Origin: WLMZ01 sp043753895
GTDB lineage: Bacteria > Actinomycetota > Acidimicrobiia > Acidimicrobiales > Ilumatobacteraceae
Length of the DNA stretch: 64,000 bases
NCBI GenBank assembly: GCA_043753895.1
Contig: JAYUWK010000163.1
Coordinates: 1 to 64,000, forward strand
Reading direction: 5' to 3'
Positions 17,622 through 25,744 of this stretch are shown here, one piece after another (the stretch's first letter is position 1; every line of letters starts with the position of its first letter). The notes beneath the pieces were generated by a model. The model worked only from the letters and a program-made list of their open reading frames with translations, ran no database searches and was not told the DNA's origin. The position numbers and the translations under genes are program-made.

Positions 17622-18992
17622 TTACAGCTGCAACAGGGCGTTCTCGACGAGCTCGCTCAATGAGGGATGGATGTAGATCTGCTCGCTTGCCATCTGATCC
17701 ACCGTCTGCCCGAACTTCATGCCCTGAATCAATTGTTGGATGAGGACGCTCGATTGCGGGCCGATGATGTGCGCGCCGAGCAGCTGACGGGTGTCGGGAT
17801 CGGCGATCACCTTGCAGAAGTGCTCGGTGTCCTCCATCGCCCAGCCGTAGGCCACATCGGCATAGCGCTGCACGGCGGTGATGTAGGGCCTACCCGCGGC
17901 GCGAAGGGCCTGCTCGGTCTCGCCCACCGAGGCGACTTGAGGGTCGGCAAACACGGCGTGCGGGATGGGCCATAGGTCGGCGGTGCGCAGGTGTCTGGGA
18001 TGGATGATGTTGTGGGCGACCGCACGGCATTCGGCGTTGGCCACGTGCTTGAGTTGGTTGGGATTGGTCACGTCTCCGAGGGCCCAAATACCGGGCACGT
18101 TGGTGCGCAGGAACTCATCAGTGATGATGAAACCATGAGCATCCACATCAACCCCAGCGGCGCGGAGGTTGAGCATGTCGCCGTTGGGTGTGCGGCCGAT
18201 GGCGATCATCAGGGCGTCGCCGACGAGGTCGAGCGAGCAGCCTCCGGTCTTGATCTTGACGGTGATTTGGCTGCCATCTTGGCGAACCCGATCGACATGC
18301 GAGTTGGGGTACACGTCGAAGCGCTTGCTGTACAACTCCATGAAACGCTCGCTGATCGCTTCGTCCTCGCGTGACAACAGACGCGAACCACGGGTGATGA
18401 TGCTGATGCGGCTACCGAGACTGCCGAACACATGCGCCATTTCGCTGGCGATGTAGCCGCCGCCGAAGATGATGAGATGCTCGGGTAGGTCGTCGGCGCG
18501 CATGATGGTGTCGCTGGTGTGGAAGTCGACCGAATCGAGGCCATCGACGTGGGGCACCATTGGTCGCGCGCCAGCTGCGAGCACGATGTGCTCGGCCGTA
18601 ATGTGCTCGCCGTTGACCTCCATCACGCGTGGCGACACGAATCGTGCCTCGCCCGTGAAGACACGCACATTGTCGAGAGACTCGCGGTAGGCCTTGCCGT
18701 TCGGGGGAATGGGATCGATGCGATCGAATACACGGTCGCGGATATCGGTCCAGCGCACCTTGTCGATGGTGGCATCGATGCCGAACCTGGCCGCGTTGGC
18801 GATGTGCATGGCGACGTCGGCGGTGTAGACAAAAATCTTGGTGGGGATACAGCCCCGGTTCAGGCACGTGCCGCCGAAGATGTCCTTTTCGACGATGGCA
18901 ACGCGAAGGTTGTCGTAGTCGGGAGTCAGCAGGCTGTTGCCCGACCCCGCACCGATGATGATGACGTCGAACTCGGTTGGGTGAGGGACCAT
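17622..18992 (-). CDS. mtr: Mycothione reductase
   Basis: The 456-residue flavoprotein disulfide reductase should reduce mycothione to mycothiol with NADPH. It has the N-terminal FAD site DVIIIGAGSGNSLL, the redox-active disulfide GGTCLNRGCIPTK (Cys43 and Cys48), an NAD(P)-binding domain (LIIFGGGYIASEMAHVFGSL) and the C-terminal dimerisation domain with the catalytic His-Glu pair near HPSLSELVENALL. GAGSGNS in place of GxGxxG is typical of the mycothione branch. The ATG at 18992 is preferred over a longer frame running into the neighbouring gene. It supports an actinobacterial host that makes mycothiol. It lies ten bases downstream of the thiolase operon. Confidence 0.9.
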   Translation of the reverse strand: MVPHPTEFDVIIIGAGSGNSLLTPDYDNLRVAIVEKDIFGGTCLNRGCIPTKIFVYTADVAMHIANAARFGIDATIDKVRWTDIRDRVFDRIDPIPPNGKAYRESLDNVRVFTGEARFVSPRVMEVNGEHITAEHIVLAAGARPMVPHVDGLDSVDFHTSDTIMRADDLPEHLIIFGGGYIASEMAHVFGSLGSRISIITRGSRLLSREDEAISERFMELYSKRFDVYPNSHVDRVRQDGSQITVKIKTGGCSLDLVGDALMIAIGRTPNGDMLNLRAAGVDVDAHGFIITDEFLRTNVPGIWALGDVTNPNQLKHVANAECRAVAHNIIHPRHLRTADLWPIPHAVFADPQVASVGETEQALRAAGRPYITAVQRYADVAYGWAMEDTEHFCKVIADPDTRQLLGAHIIGPQSSVLIQQLIQGMKFGQTVDQMASEQIYIHPSLSELVENALLQL

Positions 18993-19002
18993 TGCAGCGA
19001 GG

Positions 19003-20163
19003 CTACGGCTTGTTCGCGCCGACGACCCACATCGCAAAGAACTGGCTGCCGCCGCCATAGGCGTGTCCGAACGCCTTGCGAACGCTGTCGACCTGATGCT
19101 CGCCGGCGATACCCATTACCTGCATTGCGGCCTCGCCGAAGCGCAGCATTCCGCTGGCACCGATGGGGTTCGATGACAACACGCCGCCGCTACAGTTCAC
19201 AGGCAGCCGCCCGGTCATCTCGGTAACGCCATCTTCGACGAACCGCCAGCCGTGATCCTTGGGCGCGAAGCCGAGGCTCTCGAGCCACATCGGCTCGAAC
19301 CAGGCGAACGGCACGTACATCTCGACGGCGTCGATCTCGTCGATGGGTGACGTGATGCCCGCCTTGCGCCACAGGTCGGCGGCGCAATCCTCGCTGGCCC
19401 TGGGGCTCACCTGATTGCGGCCAGCAAATGCAGTGGGCTCGCTGCGCATCGCGGTTGCGTGCACCCACGCCTTCGGGCCATCGTGTGCATCTGCAACATC
19501 TTCGCTGGCAAGTACCAGCGCCATTGCCCCATCGCTGCTCGGGCACGTTTCGACCATGCGTACGGGATCCCACAGCATCGGGCTGGCCATCGCCTTCTCG
19601 AGCGTCCAGTCGGGCTCGTGCAGGTGTGCGTAGGGGTTCTTGCAGGCGTTGGTGCGATCTTTCACGGCGACCATGCAACCGATGTGGGCTGGTGCGCCAC
19701 TGCGTTTGATGTACGAGCGGATGATTGGCGAGAAGTAGCCACCGGCACCAGCATGCACCGGCATGCCGAAGGGCATGGGCACCGAGAGCGCCCACATTGC
19801 GTTGCCGTCACTCTGCTTTTCGAAACCAACGGTGAGCACACGCTTGTGCACACCTGACATCACATGCTGTGCAGCAACGATGGCCGTGGAGCCGCCGACG
19901 CTGCCAGCGGTGTGTACGCGAAACACGGGCTTACCCGCAGCAGCGAGAGCGTCGACGAGCCACAGTTCGGGCATCATCACGCCTTCGAGCATGTCGGGAG
20001 CCTTACCGATGACGATGGCATCGATGTCGGCCATGGTCATGTGGGCCGAGACGAGGGCACGGTCGACAGCCTCACGCACCAATCCGGCGATGGAGACATC
20101 GGCCCGGCACGACGTGTGCTTGGTCTGACCGACGCCGACGACAGCACAACGCTCGGCCATCAC
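19003..20163 (-). CDS. Thiolase-like lipid-transfer protein (SCP-x/Ltp family), catalytic Cys absent
   Basis: The 386-residue protein has the thiolase fold of the SCP-x/lipid-transfer branch (VVGVGQTKHTS at the N terminus, GGVLSSNPIGASGMLRFGEA near the C terminus). The nucleophilic cysteine expected in the ACASG-type loop is replaced in HTAGSVGGSTAI, and the usual GHP histidine is an Asn (SNPIGASG). Claisen condensation or thiolysis by the classical route is therefore unlikely. Cys-less relatives such as Ltp2 act as retro-aldolases on acyl-CoA side chains when paired with an OB-fold protein. It is the last gene of a four-gene operon and overlaps the preceding thiolase-like gene by four bases. 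Confidence 0.85.
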   Translation of the reverse strand: MMAERCAVVGVGQTKHTSCRADVSIAGLVREAVDRALVSAHMTMADIDAIVIGKAPDMLEGVMMPELWLVDALAAAGKPVFRVHTAGSVGGSTAIVAAQHVMSGVHKRVLTVGFEKQSDGNAMWALSVPMPFGMPVHAGAGGYFSPIIRSYIKRSGAPAHIGCMVAVKDRTNACKNPYAHLHEPDWTLEKAMASPMLWDPVRMVETCPSSDGAMALVLASEDVADAHDGPKAWVHATAMRSEPTAFAGRNQVSPRASEDCAADLWRKAGITSPIDEIDAVEMYVPFAWFEPMWLESLGFAPKDHGWRFVEDGVTEMTGRLPVNCSGGVLSSNPIGASGMLRFGEAAMQVMGIAGEHQVDSVRKAFGHAYGGGSQFFAMWVVGANKP

Positions 20164-21212
20164 TCACCTTCCAATACGCAAACGAGGTTCTGTTGCATCC
20201 ATGGTCCTGACGACGCATGACCGAGAGCGCGATCGGCCGAGCCGTCCATGATGCGGACGGCCGCTTCGGCAAAACGCGCCAGACCCGCCGACATCATCGG
20301 GTTGGCGCACAGCGCTCCACCGCTGGGGTTGATCGATGTGGATTCGCCGAGACCGAGCGCGCTCATCAGCAATAACTCCTGATGCGTGTAGGGCGCGTGG
20401 AGTTCGGCAACATCGATCTTGTCGTTGCCGACGCCCGCCTTGTGCGCCGCTGCGACAGCCGACGGCAGTGTGGTCATCGAGCGGTTGCCAAGGTTCTGCG
20501 ACTCGATGCGGTGGTCGATGCCACGAATCCAAGCCGGTCGACTGGTGAGGCTGCGGGCCCGGTCGCCGGCGGCGATGATGACCGCGGTGACGCCATCCGC
20601 ATGAGCGGGACAGTCGAGGGCACGGAGTGGATCGGCGACGCGGTCGGCAGCCATGAGTTCATCGATGGTGTGCTCGCCGCGTCTCAGCGCATACGGATTC
20701 GAGATGGCGCTGCGATGGTTGCGCATCGCGACCTCGGCCATAGCGCGCTCGGTGACCACACCTGACTCGAGACACGCTCGGGCCTGCAGCGCGGCGATCG
20801 ATCGGTCGTCCGGCCAGAGCGGACCAACCACGTAGGGATCGAGTTGCAATGTGAGGATGCGGTTGATGTCGCCGCTGCTGCTGCGCCCGTTACCGAACAC
20901 GAGTGCAGTGTCGACCTCGCCGGTTTGGATCTTGATCCACGCCTCGTACAGCGCGAAGGCGCCGTCGGCTTCGACGTGGCTCTCGATGATGGGCGGCCAT
21001 GCGCCGAGCGCGTCGACGGCCGACACGAAACTGAACGGCTGCCCGGTCATGTAGTCGCAGCTTCCGTGGCACCAGAAACCGATGTCGCGGCGGGCCATAC
21101 CGGCATTGGCCAGAACCTGGTTGACGACTGGGATGAGCATCTCCACCGGCGTTGCCGTGGTGGTTGCTGCGTTCACGGCCTGAGCCGAGGCAATGATCGC
21201 GACATCACGCAT
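20160..21212 (-). CDS. Second thiolase-like protein, divergent and Cys-less
   Basis: The 350-residue protein is a shorter, more divergent thiolase-fold protein (DVAIIASAQAVN at the N terminus, SINPSGGALCANPMMSAGLA near the C terminus). The position of the thiolase nucleophile reads VEADGAFALY, with no cysteine, and the catalytic GHP histidine is again Asn (CANP). It starts 45 bases after the zinc-ribbon OB-fold gene and overlaps the next thiolase-like gene by four bases. A heteromeric complex of the two thiolase-like and two OB-fold subunits is a reasonable inference, with this subunit either structural or a retro-aldolase. Confidence 0.8.
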   Translation of the reverse strand: MRDVAIIASAQAVNAATTTATPVEMLIPVVNQVLANAGMARRDIGFWCHGSCDYMTGQPFSFVSAVDALGAWPPIIESHVEADGAFALYEAWIKIQTGEVDTALVFGNGRSSSGDINRILTLQLDPYVVGPLWPDDRSIAALQARACLESGVVTERAMAEVAMRNHRSAISNPYALRRGEHTIDELMAADRVADPLRALDCPAHADGVTAVIIAAGDRARSLTSRPAWIRGIDHRIESQNLGNRSMTTLPSAVAAAHKAGVGNDKIDVAELHAPYTHQELLLMSALGLGESTSINPSGGALCANPMMSAGLARFAEAAVRIMDGSADRALGHASSGPWMQQNLVCVLEGE

Positions 21213-21257
21213 CAGGACCCTCCGGATTCGTGTGTGCCGGATTCTTGACGGCGGAGT

Positions 21258-21749
21258 TCATAGCTGACCTGCGAAGGACTCGTATGGGGCATCGGGTTCT
21301 CCGGTGGGGCGGAAGTACAGCACGTTCTCCATCGACGGCTGCCATTCGTCACGTGGCCTCCACACCGGCTCGACGCGCATGCCCATGCGAACGTCGGCGG
21401 CCTCGACCTCTTGGATGAGATGCGACATGCCCATGTCGGCGCCGTCGAGCAAGATGGTGGCTGCAACGTAGGGAATCTTGATCGTCTGACCGAGGAAGGG
21501 TACGTTCACCACGCAGAAGGTGGTGACGGTGCCTCGTTGGCCAACCTCGACGTCTTCGCCGAGCAGACAACCGCATTTGGCGCAGGTGCCGTTGCGCGGT
21601 GGCATGTACACAAGATGGCAGTTGGGGCAGCGCTTGCCAACAAAGCGACCGTCCATCAGTCCGAGCAGGTGGCTGCTGACGCGCGGCCCCGCTGAATACT
21701 GATACTTGATGCCGATCGGTGTGCGGATACGCAAGACGTCGTCGCTCAT
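21258..21749 (-). CDS. OB-fold acyl-CoA-associated protein with zinc ribbon (DUF35 family)
   Basis: The 163-residue protein has an N-terminal rubredoxin-like zinc ribbon (CPNCHLVYMPPRNGTCAKCG, about residues 40-59) followed by the OB fold (GTVTTFCVVNVPF, YVAATILLDGADMGMSH). DUF35 proteins partner Cys-less thiolases or MaoC-like hydratases and help bind the CoA moiety. The ATG at 21749 overlaps the stop of the upstream OB-fold gene (ATGA), and a longer frame was rejected because it lies inside that gene. It is the second gene of the operon that starts behind the TCTGACG palindrome at 22249. Confidence 0.88.
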   Translation of the reverse strand: MSDDVLRIRTPIGIKYQYSAGPRVSSHLLGLMDGRFVGKRCPNCHLVYMPPRNGTCAKCGCLLGEDVEVGQRGTVTTFCVVNVPFLGQTIKIPYVAATILLDGADMGMSHLIQEVEAADVRMGMRVEPVWRPRDEWQPSMENVLYFRPTGEPDAPYESFAGQL

Positions 21750-22228
21750 TGCGCATCTCCTGTGACGAGTTCGAAGCACTCGATGTCGCTGATGCTGCCT
21801 GATGGCTCGCCCGCCCAGCGTGCCTGCACGCGCATGCCGGTCGTGAGCGCTTCGGCGCTGCCCGCGTCGACGGCGTGCAACAGGTTGGTGTCGGCGCCAT
21901 CGAGCGCGATGAGGGCCCATGCAAACGGATGTTGCAGGGTGTTGCCCTCCACCGGGCTGGGCTGCCACGACCAGGTGACGATGGTTCCCGTGGAGGCAAC
22001 CGGCGCCCACTCGGTGAGGGCCGCACCGGTGATGGGATCGAATTCGGCGGGCGGAACGTGGACGCGCCCGTCGCTACCGATGGTGCCCTCGATGCGGCGG
22101 TCACGCAGACCGGTCAAGAACCGACTCAGCACCGGTCCGACCGTTCGTTTGTAGGGATAGAACAGCTCGAGCGGCGCGGTGAACGAGCCGTCTTCGACGA
22201 TGGTGTACTCAGTGGTGCCCCCGGACAT
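21746..22228 (-). CDS. OB-fold DUF35-like protein lacking the zinc ribbon
   Basis: The 160-residue protein has the OB-fold half of the DUF35 family (GTIVTWSWQP, PFAWALIALDGADTNLLHAV). At the place of the zinc ribbon, GRVHVPPAEFDPITGAALTEW keeps the spacing without any cysteine, so no metal can be bound there. This is a ribbon-less paralogue of the next gene. It is the first gene of the operon; the shared palindrome lies 21 bases upstream of its ATG, and a TAGAAC hexamer sits seven bases before the start. It is probably a subunit of the thiolase-like complex encoded downstream. Confidence 0.82.
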   Translation of the reverse strand: MSGGTTEYTIVEDGSFTAPLELFYPYKRTVGPVLSRFLTGLRDRRIEGTIGSDGRVHVPPAEFDPITGAALTEWAPVASTGTIVTWSWQPSPVEGNTLQHPFAWALIALDGADTNLLHAVDAGSAEALTTGMRVQARWAGEPSGSISDIECFELVTGDAQ

Positions 22229-22248
22229 GTGCTTCGTTCTAGCAGGTT

Positions 22249-22265
22249 TCTGACGGGTCGTCAGA
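22249..22265. promoter_or_regulatory. TCTGACG-N3-CGTCAGA operator (OB-fold/thiolase operon)
   Basis: TCTGACG (22249-22255) and CGTCAGA (22259-22265) are perfect inverted repeats separated by GGT. The site is 20 bases upstream of the first gene of the OB-fold/thiolase operon and lies between this operon and the divergent crotonase gene. Confidence 0.8.
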
Positions 22266-22341
22266 TACGAGCCGCGGGTTTCACCATCAGTCGTGGCGTT
22301 TCGTTCGTGTTCGGTGCGTGCTCACGCGTAGCGTCGAGCAA

Positions 22342-23055
22342 ATGACCTCAGAACACGTCTCACTTGAACGCCGCGAACGCGTGCTCATCGTGCATCTCGA
22401 CGATGGTAAGGCCAACGCCTTGTCGCCATCGATGCTCGCCGCGATTGACGATGCGCTCACGGTTGCCGAGGAAGACGACGACATCGGTGCCGTCGTGCTG
22501 CACGGTCGCGAGGGCAAGTTCTGTGCGGGCTTCGATCTCTCGGTGATGCGCGGCGGCGACCTGGCGGCGATGTCGGCGCTCGTCTCCGACGGCGGCGACC
22601 TCGTGCATCGTCTGTACGGGTCGGCGGTGCCAGTGGTGGCTGCGTGCACGGGTCATGCACTTGCTGCCGGGGCGCTGTTGTTGCTCGCATGCGATGTACG
22701 CGTCGGCGCCGACGTTGCGTGCAAGATTGGCCTGAACGAAGTTGCCATCGGCATGGTGCTGCCCGAGTGGGCGCTCACCATCGCGATCGAGCGCCTCAGC
22801 CGTCGCCACCTGCAGCTCGCCGTTGCGACGGCTCGAGTCACTAATTCACCGGGAGCAGTGGACGTGGGATTTCTCGACGAGGTCGCCTCCGCCGATGAGG
22901 TGCTCGACGTGGCAGTAGCGCGCGCGAACGAGCTTGCCGCATTGAGCGGTCGCGCATACGCCGGCACGGTGAACGCGCTGCGAGGGGATCTGCTGGCACG
23001 AATGGCCGTGCAGATCACCTCCGATCGCCGGCTCGGCAACGTCCCCACCGCCTGA
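22342..23055 (+). CDS. Enoyl-CoA hydratase/isomerase family protein (crotonase)
   Basis: The 237-residue protein has the crotonase fold, with the CoA-binding and oxyanion-hole segments GKFCAGFDLSVM (about residues 61-72) and GHALAAGALLLLACDVRVG (about 104-122). Typical hydratases carry two catalytic glutamates; here the second region reads GLNEVAIGMVLPEWAL and keeps one Glu in NEV and another in PEW, so hydratase or isomerase activity is possible but not assured. The ATG at 22342 lies seven bases after a TAGCGT hexamer, suggesting a leaderless transcript, and is preferred over an earlier ATG at 22318. It is divergent from the OB-fold/thiolase operon. Confidence 0.88.
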   Translation: MTSEHVSLERRERVLIVHLDDGKANALSPSMLAAIDDALTVAEEDDDIGAVVLHGREGKFCAGFDLSVMRGGDLAAMSALVSDGGDLVHRLYGSAVPVVAACTGHALAAGALLLLACDVRVGADVACKIGLNEVAIGMVLPEWALTIAIERLSRRHLQLAVATARVTNSPGAVDVGFLDEVASADEVLDVAVARANELAALSGRAYAGTVNALRGDLLARMAVQITSDRRLGNVPTA

Positions 23056-23063
23056 TCCCAGCC

Positions 23064-23579
23064 CTATGGGGACGCGGCGGCTGATCGTGTGACGGTGAGC
23101 GACGGCGTGCGGGCAATGGTCTGCAGGACCACGCAGTAGCGCTCGGTCAGACGAGTCAGCGTGTCGAGTTGCTCATCGGTTGCATCCGAGTCGAGGTCGA
23201 AGAACAGCCGGATGGCCACGAAGCCAACAGGCGCATCCTTGGTCACCGACAGCGTGCCGCGAAAGTCGAGATCGCCTTCGGCGCGCACCCGACCGCCGCG
23301 CACCGCAACGTCCAACGAAGTGGCGACGGCACCGAGGGTGACACCAGCGCATGCCGCCAACGCCTCGAGGAGCATGTCGCCCGAGCACAATGACAGCCCA
23401 TCACCGCCGGTTGCGGGGTGGAGTCCAGCGGTTGCAATGGCGCGGCCGGTGGATACCGAGCACGTGATGCCGTCGCCCAGTGTGCCCTCGGCCGACAGCG
23501 TGATCATCGCGACCGCCGGGTCGTCGCGGTACTGCTGTTTCAACGGATCTTGCAGTGATCGGAGTTCGTCGCGTTGCAT
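23064..23579 (-). CDS. OsmC family protein
   Basis: The 171-residue protein has the OsmC/YhfA-like fold. Its two putative redox cysteines sit in LEALAACAGVTLGA (about residue 77) and LTERYCVVLQT (about residue 148), the positions used by OsmC and Ohr for thiol-dependent peroxide reduction. Extra cysteines occur at ITCSV and LSLCSGDML. The CPVS motif that follows the second cysteine in classical OsmC is changed to CVVL, so peroxidase activity is uncertain. It ends nine bases from the convergent crotonase stop and is preceded on its strand by an LLM oxidoreductase 12 bases upstream, so the two are probably co-transcribed. Confidence 0.85.
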   Translation of the reverse strand: MQRDELRSLQDPLKQQYRDDPAVAMITLSAEGTLGDGITCSVSTGRAIATAGLHPATGGDGLSLCSGDMLLEALAACAGVTLGAVATSLDVAVRGGRVRAEGDLDFRGTLSVTKDAPVGFVAIRLFFDLDSDATDEQLDTLTRLTERYCVVLQTIARTPSLTVTRSAAASP

Positions 23580-23591
23580 GTCGTGTCTCCT

Positions 23592-24632
23592 TCAGTTGCC
23601 GACGAGTTCGGCCATGGTGCGCAGCGTGTCGAGCGAACCACCGATGAGCATCGTGGTCACACGGCTCTCGCGCCACGCCTCGAGATCGTCGCGGATCTTC
23701 TCGCGCGGCCCGACGAGACAGATTTCGTCGATCATCTCGCGGGGCACGGCCGCGATCGCGTCGGCCTGATGGCCGTTCAAGAACAGGTCCTGGATCTTGT
23801 CGACAGCTGCTTCGTGGCCAAGGCGGCGAAACACGTCGGCGTGGAAGTTCATCTCCTGCGCGCCCATGCCGCCCACGTACAGCGCAATCGTGGGCCGCAG
23901 TCTGTCGTACGCGCGCTCGAGGTCATCGTCGATCGCAACCGTGACGGTGGCGAGGATCTCGAAGTCGTCAGGCGTACGGCGCGCAGTGGGCCGTGCGAAA
24001 CCCTCGCGCAGGTTCGGGCCGTACAGTTCCTCATGCTTGGGGGCGTAGAAAATGGGAAACCATCCGTCGGCGATCTCTGCCGCGAGCGCCACGTTCTTCG
24101 GGCCCTCGGCGCCGAGGAAGATAGGTAGATCGGCGCGCAACGGATGGGTCATCACATTCAGCGCCTTCCCCAAGCCGAGTCCATCGGTTGCGGGAATGGG
24201 GTATTCGGGTCCGTCATTTGTCAGGCGTTCGTCGCGGGCCAGTACCTTGCGGATGATGCCCACGTATTCCCGGGTACGAGCCAATGGTCGGGTGAATCGC
24301 TGGCCGTACCATCCTTCGACCACCTGCGGGCCGCTGACGCCCAGACCCAGACAGAACCGACCGTTCGAGAGGTGATCCATCGTGATCGCCGCCATCGCCG
24401 TGGCGGTTGGCGTACGTGCCGAGAGTTGGATGAGGTTCGTGCCGAGGCGCAGCTTGGTGGTGCCGGCACCCCACCATGCCAGCGGCGAGATGGCGTCGCT
24501 GCCCCACGACTCTGCGGTCCAGACGCTGTCGAAGCCGAGCTGTTCGATGGTCGTCAGCGTCTCGGGAACATGAGCGGGCATACCCCGGCCCCAGTAACCG
24601 ACATGCCAACCGAGTTTCAGATCGTGTGTCAC
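23592..24632 (-). CDS. LLM class (F420-type) oxidoreductase
   Basis: The 346-residue TIM-barrel protein belongs to the luciferase-like/F420-dependent family. It opens LGWHVGYWGRGMPAHVPETL and has the segments FDSVWTAESWGSDA and RLGTNLIQLSARTPTATAMA, which line the cofactor pocket in F420-dependent members. It should use reduced F420 or FMN to reduce or oxygenate an organic substrate that cannot be named. The frame stays open to 24833, but the GTG at 24632 matches the family start and leaves room for the divergent gene. It lies just upstream of the osmC-like gene. Confidence 0.88.
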   Translation of the reverse strand: MTHDLKLGWHVGYWGRGMPAHVPETLTTIEQLGFDSVWTAESWGSDAISPLAWWGAGTTKLRLGTNLIQLSARTPTATAMAAITMDHLSNGRFCLGLGVSGPQVVEGWYGQRFTRPLARTREYVGIIRKVLARDERLTNDGPEYPIPATDGLGLGKALNVMTHPLRADLPIFLGAEGPKNVALAAEIADGWFPIFYAPKHEELYGPNLREGFARPTARRTPDDFEILATVTVAIDDDLERAYDRLRPTIALYVGGMGAQEMNFHADVFRRLGHEAAVDKIQDLFLNGHQADAIAAVPREMIDEICLVGPREKIRDDLEAWRESRVTTMLIGGSLDTLRTMAELVGN

Positions 24633-24664
24633 CCGAGGATGTTCGCACGGCCGACCCTCTGTTG

Positions 24665-24686
24665 GTTCTACCGAACCGGCTAGAAC
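24665..24686. promoter_or_regulatory. Palindrome in divergent LLM promoter region
   Basis: GTTCTA (24665-24670) and TAGAAC (24681-24686) form a perfect 6-10-6 inverted repeat. An overlapping palindrome GGTTC-TACC-GAACC lies at 24664-24677. TAGAAC is also the likely -10 of the plus-strand gene, six bases before its ATG. It is a candidate operator, with no regulator assigned. Confidence 0.35.
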
Positions 24687-24692
24687 GGACCT

Positions 24693-25673
24693 ATGCGAGC
24701 ATTGATGCGTTTCAACATGGTGATGCCCGAACCCGAACGGGCCGAGAACGCCCGCCGCCATCAGGCCATGCTCGAGATGGTGCGCTACGCCGACGCAAAC
24801 GGTTTCAGTGGTGTCACGCTCGAGGAGCATCACGGCGCGTTCAACGGTTGGAGCCCTTCGCCGCTAGTGCTCGCCGGGCTTGTCTTCGGTGCGTCACAGA
24901 AGCTGCAGGTCACGTTGTCGGCGCTGCTGGTTCCGCTGCATGATCCGTTACGTATCGCCGAGGACATTGCGGTGCTCGACCTCGCGAGCGGCGGTCGGCT
25001 GGTGGTGATCGCCGGTATTGGTTACCGGCCAGAGGAATATGTCGCGCATGGCAAGGACTGGGCAGCACGCGGTGCGCTCATGGACGAGGCCATCACGGCG
25101 ATGCGTCAGGCCTGGACCGGCGAACCGTTCGAGTATCACGGACACACTGTGTGCGTCACGCCTGCGCCAATGAGCAAGCCGCACCCGATGCTCATGCTCG
25201 GTGGCACGAGCAAGATCGCGGCGCGTCGTGCGGCGCGCTTCGGGTTGCCGTTCTTTGCTGCCGCTCAGGTGCCCGGATTGGCCGACTACTACAACGAGCA
25301 GTGCGCGACGTACGGCACCGGCGGATTCTTCATGGCGCCATCGGCATCGACAGCGATGATTCACGTGGCCGAGGACCCGGACGCGGCGTGGGCCGAGCTG
25401 GGCCACCACTTCCTGCACGAGGCCACTGTGTACGCGGGTTGGCAGACGCCCGACATCCACTCGGCCGTACACAGCGATGCCACCACCGTGGAGGAGTTAC
25501 GCGCCGAGGGCACGTATCAGGTGCTCACTCCTGAGCAGTGCGTGGCGCGATGCAAGGACATGGGTCCTTTCGATGCGCTCACGCTGCACCCGATGTGTGG
25601 CGGGATGCCCATAAATGCGGCATGGTCCTCGATCCGTCTCGTCGCCGAAGCGGTCCTCCCCGAGTTCGCGTAG
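24693..25673 (+). CDS. LLM class flavin-dependent oxidoreductase
   Basis: The 326-residue luciferase-like TIM-barrel protein has the bacterial-luciferase-type N-terminal segments ANGFSGVTLEEHHGAFNGW and LVPLHDPLRIAEDIAVLDLA, and the central RLVVIAGIGYRPEEY, all usual for FMN-dependent monooxygenases of this class. It should oxygenate an organic substrate with reduced flavin. The ATG follows a TAGAAC hexamer by six bases. It is divergent from another LLM enzyme with only 60 bases between the starts. The substrate is unknown. Confidence 0.87.
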   Translation: MRALMRFNMVMPEPERAENARRHQAMLEMVRYADANGFSGVTLEEHHGAFNGWSPSPLVLAGLVFGASQKLQVTLSALLVPLHDPLRIAEDIAVLDLASGGRLVVIAGIGYRPEEYVAHGKDWAARGALMDEAITAMRQAWTGEPFEYHGHTVCVTPAPMSKPHPMLMLGGTSKIAARRAARFGLPFFAAAQVPGLADYYNEQCATYGTGGFFMAPSASTAMIHVAEDPDAAWAELGHHFLHEATVYAGWQTPDIHSAVHSDATTVEELRAEGTYQVLTPEQCVARCKDMGPFDALTLHPMCGGMPINAAWSSIRLVAEAVLPEFA

Positions 25674-25695
25674 CGGCTTGTTCCCGACGCTGCGC

Positions 25696-25744
25696 CGAAG
25701 TAGCGCTGCACAGGGCCATGAGGGGCCGCTGGAGCGCTACTTCG
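25696..25744. terminator. Perfect 12-bp inverted repeat at the 3' ends of two convergent genes
   Basis: CGAAGTAGCGCT (25696-25707) and AGCGCTACTTCG (25733-25744) are exact inverted repeats around a 25-base loop. The repeat covers the stop of the minus-strand membrane protein gene and follows the plus-strand LLM gene. It probably acts as a bidirectional transcript end, although no T-run is present. Confidence 0.5.
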
